Source of the DNA: an uncultured Clostridia bacterium
GTDB lineage: Bacteria > Bacillota > Clostridia > Christensenellales > Borkfalkiaceae
Assembly: GCA_944372565.1 (NCBI GenBank)
Contig: CALVZR010000122.1
Coordinates: 1 to 15,497 of the forward strand
Length of the DNA stretch: 15,497 nucleotides
Reading direction: 5' to 3'
Positions 13,436-15,497 of the stretch are shown piece after piece. Every line of letters starts with the position of its first letter. Positions within the stretch are counted from its first letter, which is position 1. Position numbers and translations under genes: made by a program. Under the pieces are notes generated by a model. That model was not told the DNA's origin, searched no databases, and saw only the letters and a program-made list of their open reading frames with translations.

Positions 13436-13846
13436 TTACAATACGAAAATCAGCAAGATCGCCACGACGAGGGCGTATATGATGGCCGTTTCGATAAACA
13501 CCATGCCCAGCATCATGCTCGAACGGATATCGTTTTTCATTTCCGGCTGACGGGCGATGCTTTCGTTGCTCTTCGCCACCGCCACGCCCATACCGATCGC
13601 GCCGCCCAGCGCGGCAAGCCCGATAGCGATGCCCGCCGCGAGCGCGATGCTCCCTTTGTCGTCGTCGGCGCCGTCGTTCGTCTGCTCCGTCCCCTCGGCG
13701 GGGGCTTCAGTCTGCACTCCGTCGTCCGCCGCGGAAACGGCTGCGGGGGCGGCGGAGAAGGATAACAGCGCCGCCGCGGCGACCGCCGCGAAGAGAAGCG
13801 CCGGCAAAATCAGGGAAATTTTTCTCAGTAAAAGGGTCTTTCTCAT
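13436..13846 (-). CDS. atpE: FO ATP synthase c subunit with signal-peptide-like N-terminal extension
   Basis: The ion-carrying rotor subunit, 136 residues against 70-90 in most bacteria. The c hairpin covers about 64-136: helix 1 with AAGIAIGLAALGGAIGMG (70-87), the polar loop ARQPE (98-102), and helix 2 with FIETAIIYAL (117-126), Glu119 being the ion-binding carboxylate. Ahead of it, residues 1-39 look like a signal peptide (basic MRKTLLLRK, hydrophobic core, VSA at 37-39), followed by an acidic linker of about 25 residues (40-64). Cleavage after 39 would leave the N-terminus outside, consistent with c-subunit topology. Ion: Na+ rings have a Gln where this has Met86, while Thr120 and Tyr124 are kept, so protons seem more likely but this is open. 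ATG at 13846 with GGAGG upstream, 3 bp after atpB. Confidence 0.95.
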   Translation of the reverse strand: MRKTLLLRKISLILPALLFAAVAAAALLSFSAAPAAVSAADDGVQTEAPAEGTEQTNDGADDDKGSIALAAGIAIGLAALGGAIGMGVAVAKSNESIARQPEMKNDIRSSMMLGMVFIETAIIYALVVAILLIFVL

Positions 13847-13849
13847 TTT

Positions 13850-14680
13850 TTAAACCTCCGATGTTTTGGCTTTTTTAGGTTTTTTCACGTGCGGTTCGGA
13901 AACCTCTCCGAAAAACAGCGCCGTGAGCATGACGAGCACGTACGCCTGGATGACCGCGTGCAGCAGCGTGAAGAGCACGCCCACGACGACGGGCAACACG
14001 AAACTGAGCGCCATATAATAATAGACGAGTTCGGAAACGAGCGCGCCCGAAAGCAGCGCGCCGAACATACGGAAACTCATGGATATGGGCAGGGAAAATT
14101 CGATGAGCGCCTTGCCCGCGCCGCGGATGCCGTTATTCACGATACCGCCGCCTAAAATGACGAGATAGGACAAACACCCCAGCGCGATGGCGCCGTTGAT
14201 GTCCGAAAGGGGTGCGGGCAACGCAACGGAAACGCCGCTTACCGCCTGTACCTGAAAACCGAAAAGTTCTAAAATCGTGCCGACGAAGATATAAATCCCC
14301 GCGGCGAACACGTATGCGCCGAGGAAGGAATTCCTGTGCGGGCTGTTCAGCTTTGCCTGCCCGTCGAAATACCCGACGAGCGTTTCCATCAGCATCTGGA
14401 ATTTTCCCGGAACGGTTTTGAACCTCGGAATGACGAAGATCCGCACGATCGCGGCGAACACGAGCAGCACCGCCGTTACCGCAAACGCCGAGATCAGCCC
14501 CGGGTTGACTTCCATGCCGAAGAGGGCGACGCGGTTTCTTTCGTGCAGAACGGCGTCCTCCATCACGTCGGAAATATCCTCCGTCCGGACGTAAAGCGAA
14601 TCGGTGAGGATAATGCCCGCGATGAGCGCCGCGATGACTGCCGCGAACACGGCGCTTACAATGATCTTTTGTTTCTTCAA
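13850..14680 (-). CDS. atpB: FO ATP synthase a subunit (ion channel stator)
   Basis: A 276-residue membrane subunit that forms the ion half-channels against the c ring. The essential arginine is Arg204 in LPISMSFRMFGALLSG (197-212), counterpart of E. coli Arg210; Gln245 in HAVIQAYVLVML (241-252) matches Gln252. SDINGAIALG (159-168) fits the conserved Asn region. Five or six hydrophobic helices can be seen, the first (about 5-26) signal-anchor-like. The basic tail KKPKKAK (266-272) is cytoplasmic. The start codon is TTG at 14680: AGGAGG (14690-14695) lies 9 nt upstream and the next in-frame Met is residue 40, inside the protein. First gene of the operon, with promoter at 14715-14743; no atpI or atpZ precedes it. 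Confidence 0.96.
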   Translation of the reverse strand: MKKQKIIVSAVFAAVIAALIAGIILTDSLYVRTEDISDVMEDAVLHERNRVALFGMEVNPGLISAFAVTAVLLVFAAIVRIFVIPRFKTVPGKFQMLMETLVGYFDGQAKLNSPHRNSFLGAYVFAAGIYIFVGTILELFGFQVQAVSGVSVALPAPLSDINGAIALGCLSYLVILGGGIVNNGIRGAGKALIEFSLPISMSFRMFGALLSGALVSELVYYYMALSFVLPVVVGVLFTLLHAVIQAYVLVMLTALFFGEVSEPHVKKPKKAKTSEV

Positions 14681-14714
14681 TCGCGTAAGCCTCCTTTCTT
14701 TCTGCCGGCTACAT

Positions 14715-14743
14715 ATTATAGCACTTTAAAATCAAATTGACAA
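14715..14743 (-). promoter_or_regulatory. Promoter of the ATP synthase operon
   Basis: Minus strand: TTGTCA (14738-14743), 17-bp spacer, perfect TATAAT (14715-14720) preceded by TGC, an extended -10. The start should be near 14708, giving a leader of only about 28 nt that is mostly ribosome site. It is the best promoter by consensus in the window, as expected for ATP synthase. Confidence 0.85.
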
Positions 14744-14817
14744 ACGGAAACGGAAATTTGCGCGAAAATTTTCCCGCCGCGCCCGCTCTTTTTGTAAATT
14801 TTTCCGTTTTCGGCAAT

Positions 14818-14847
14818 AAAAAAAGCGCGGCGCAAACGCGCCGCGCT
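14818..14847 (-). terminator. Strong terminator between acyltransferase gene and ATP synthase operon
   Basis: Perfect 10-bp stem (14824-14833 with 14838-14847) around a 4-base loop, followed on the minus strand by a run of seven T overlapping the stem foot (14818-14824). Second of two hairpins behind the acyltransferase gene; it insulates the atp promoter from read-through. Confidence 0.9.
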
Positions 14848-14884
14848 CTTAAACATTATATAGTTTTTTTGTAAAAACGCACGC

Positions 14885-14914
14885 GGCGCCCCGCTTTCTT
14901 TCGGGCGGAGCGCC
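14885..14914 (-). terminator. First hairpin, weak terminator, after the acyltransferase gene
   Basis: A 10-bp stem with one G-U pair (14885-14894 with 14905-14914) and a 10-base loop, 22 bp after the stop codon. On the minus strand TTTTT comes only after seven other bases, so alone it is probably weak; it forms a tandem with 14818-14847. Confidence 0.6.
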
Positions 14915-14936
14915 ATAAAAAATATGCAAAAAATTT

Positions 14937-15497
14937 TTACGGATTTTTTTGTTTTTTTCCGCGTTTGCCGCTTTTTTCCGATGCGGGAAGGTCGAACTCG
15001 CCGCTTTCGATACGGGCGTAAAGGTCGTTCACCTTGTCTTTGAAGATCTCCGCGATGCCCTTCCTGTCGTATCCGTTCCGAGAAAAATCCTGCAGACAGC
15101 ATTCTTCCCCCACGACCATCACCCGCTTTTTCTTATGGTAATATACCGGCCTTACGGGGATATCCTCCCCGTGCTTTTTGAAATACGCCTCCATCACCAG
15201 CACGAACCCGGGGAAAAAGCTCTTCATCACGTCGTGATAGCCGTCCTCCGAATTTTCGGGATAGATCATCAGCGCGGTGTCGTCGTCCAAAACGTCCACG
15301 CTCTTGCGGACGGTTCTGACCAGGCGGGCGTCCGGATAGGTGGGCAGAAATTTCAGCCCGCGGTAAAAATATTTGGAAAAAACCGCCTCGAAAAACGCCT
15401 TGAACGCCGCGGGGCCGCGCTTCATGCCGTTTTTCTGCATATACAGCACGTCGCGCAGATACGCCCGCCGCGAGGCGTAATTTCCGAGCATCTGGTG
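14937..15497 (-). CDS. PlsC-like lysophospholipid acyltransferase, partial (5' end outside window)
   Basis: The last 186 codons of a longer gene; the frame stays open through the right edge, so the start lies beyond 15497. The ATG at 15491 is likely internal. The visible part fits the 1-acylglycerol-3-phosphate acyltransferase (PlsC) superfamily: a YRGLKFLP segment, MIYPENSEDGYHDV, which resembles the family's block III (FPEGTRS-like), and IPVRPVYYHKKKRVMVVGEE, like block IV. The catalytic NHx4D block expected upstream is not in view. Such enzymes add an acyl chain from acyl-ACP or acyl-CoA at the membrane surface during phospholipid synthesis. The tail is strongly basic (KSGKRGKKQK). Two terminators follow. 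Superfamily assignment is moderately sure; the substrate is unknown. Confidence 0.7.
   Translation of the reverse strand, partial: HQMLGNYASRRAYLRDVLYMQKNGMKRGPAAFKAFFEAVFSKYFYRGLKFLPTYPDARLVRTVRKSVDVLDDDTALMIYPENSEDGYHDVMKSFFPGFVLVMEAYFKKHGEDIPVRPVYYHKKKRVMVVGEECCLQDFSRNGYDRKGIAEIFKDKVNDLYARIESGEFDLPASEKSGKRGKKQKNP

Noticed and set aside
14855..14860. TATAAT on the minus strand between the two terminator hairpins
   Set aside because: No -35 at a suitable distance and no TG extension; the promoter at 14715-14743 explains the operon better.
1..15497. CRISPR arrays, tRNA or rRNA genes, insertion sequences, attachment sites
   Set aside because: None seen: no regularly spaced repeats, no cloverleaf or rRNA motifs, no transposase or integrase reading, no flanking inverted repeats.

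Overview
The window looks like a chromosomal piece of an uncultured, anaerobic, Gram-positive Clostridia-type bacterium. Evidence: strong AGGAGG-type ribosome sites; sigma-A promoters of the extended -10 type; a lipoprotein amino-acid ABC system; a Firmicutes-style Wzz/BY-kinase pair; and a TM1266-type regulator known from organisms with [FeFe] hydrogenase. Coding DNA is mostly GC-rich, except one AT-richer island (about 6440-8060). All genes but one lie on the minus strand. No rRNA, tRNA, CRISPR array or insertion sequence was seen.

Layout, left to right. (1) 22-2717: a minus-strand polysaccharide unit: promoter, Wzz-like chain-length protein, BY-kinase-like ATPase with decayed nucleotide motifs, and a NahK-like sugar kinase. 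(2) 2761-3818: a small TM1266 regulator and a plus-strand maltose/galactoside-type O-acetyltransferase, fired from back-to-back promoters; the acetyltransferase ends at a strong terminator. (3) 3860-5342: PanE-family ketopantoate reductase followed by a zinc-ribbon gene split by a frameshift. (4) 5438-8179: a polar amino-acid ABC importer (binding protein, permease, ATPase) with its own promoter, leader hairpins, an intercistronic stem-loop and a terminator. (5) 8180-8470: a purine-skewed stretch without a supported gene but with short direct repeats. (6) 8474-14743: a complete F-type ATP synthase operon, atpB-atpE-atpF-atpA-atpG-atpD-atpC. (7) 14818-15497: tandem terminators and the 3' part of a PlsC-like acyltransferase that runs off the right edge.

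Two architectures stand out. First, the operon has no separate atpH (delta). Instead the delta C-terminal domain is fused to the N-terminus of the alpha subunit, and the delta N-terminal domain, which normally grips the alpha N-terminus, is absent. A covalent link seems to replace that contact, and it would put three delta-like domains on each F1 head. Second, the amino-acid-binding lipoprotein appears circularly permuted: the segment that normally ends family-3 binding proteins sits directly after the lipobox, and the protein stops where that segment would normally begin. Its partner ATPase carries an insert of about 65 residues between Walker A and the Q-loop. The c subunit of the ATP synthase carries a signal-peptide-like extension with an acidic linker.

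Five of the six promoters found share one form: TTGTNN, 17 bp, then TGN and a TATAAT-like -10. This suggests a genome-wide preference that could guide promoter calls. Functions are read from motifs and remembered family patterns; no database search was possible.
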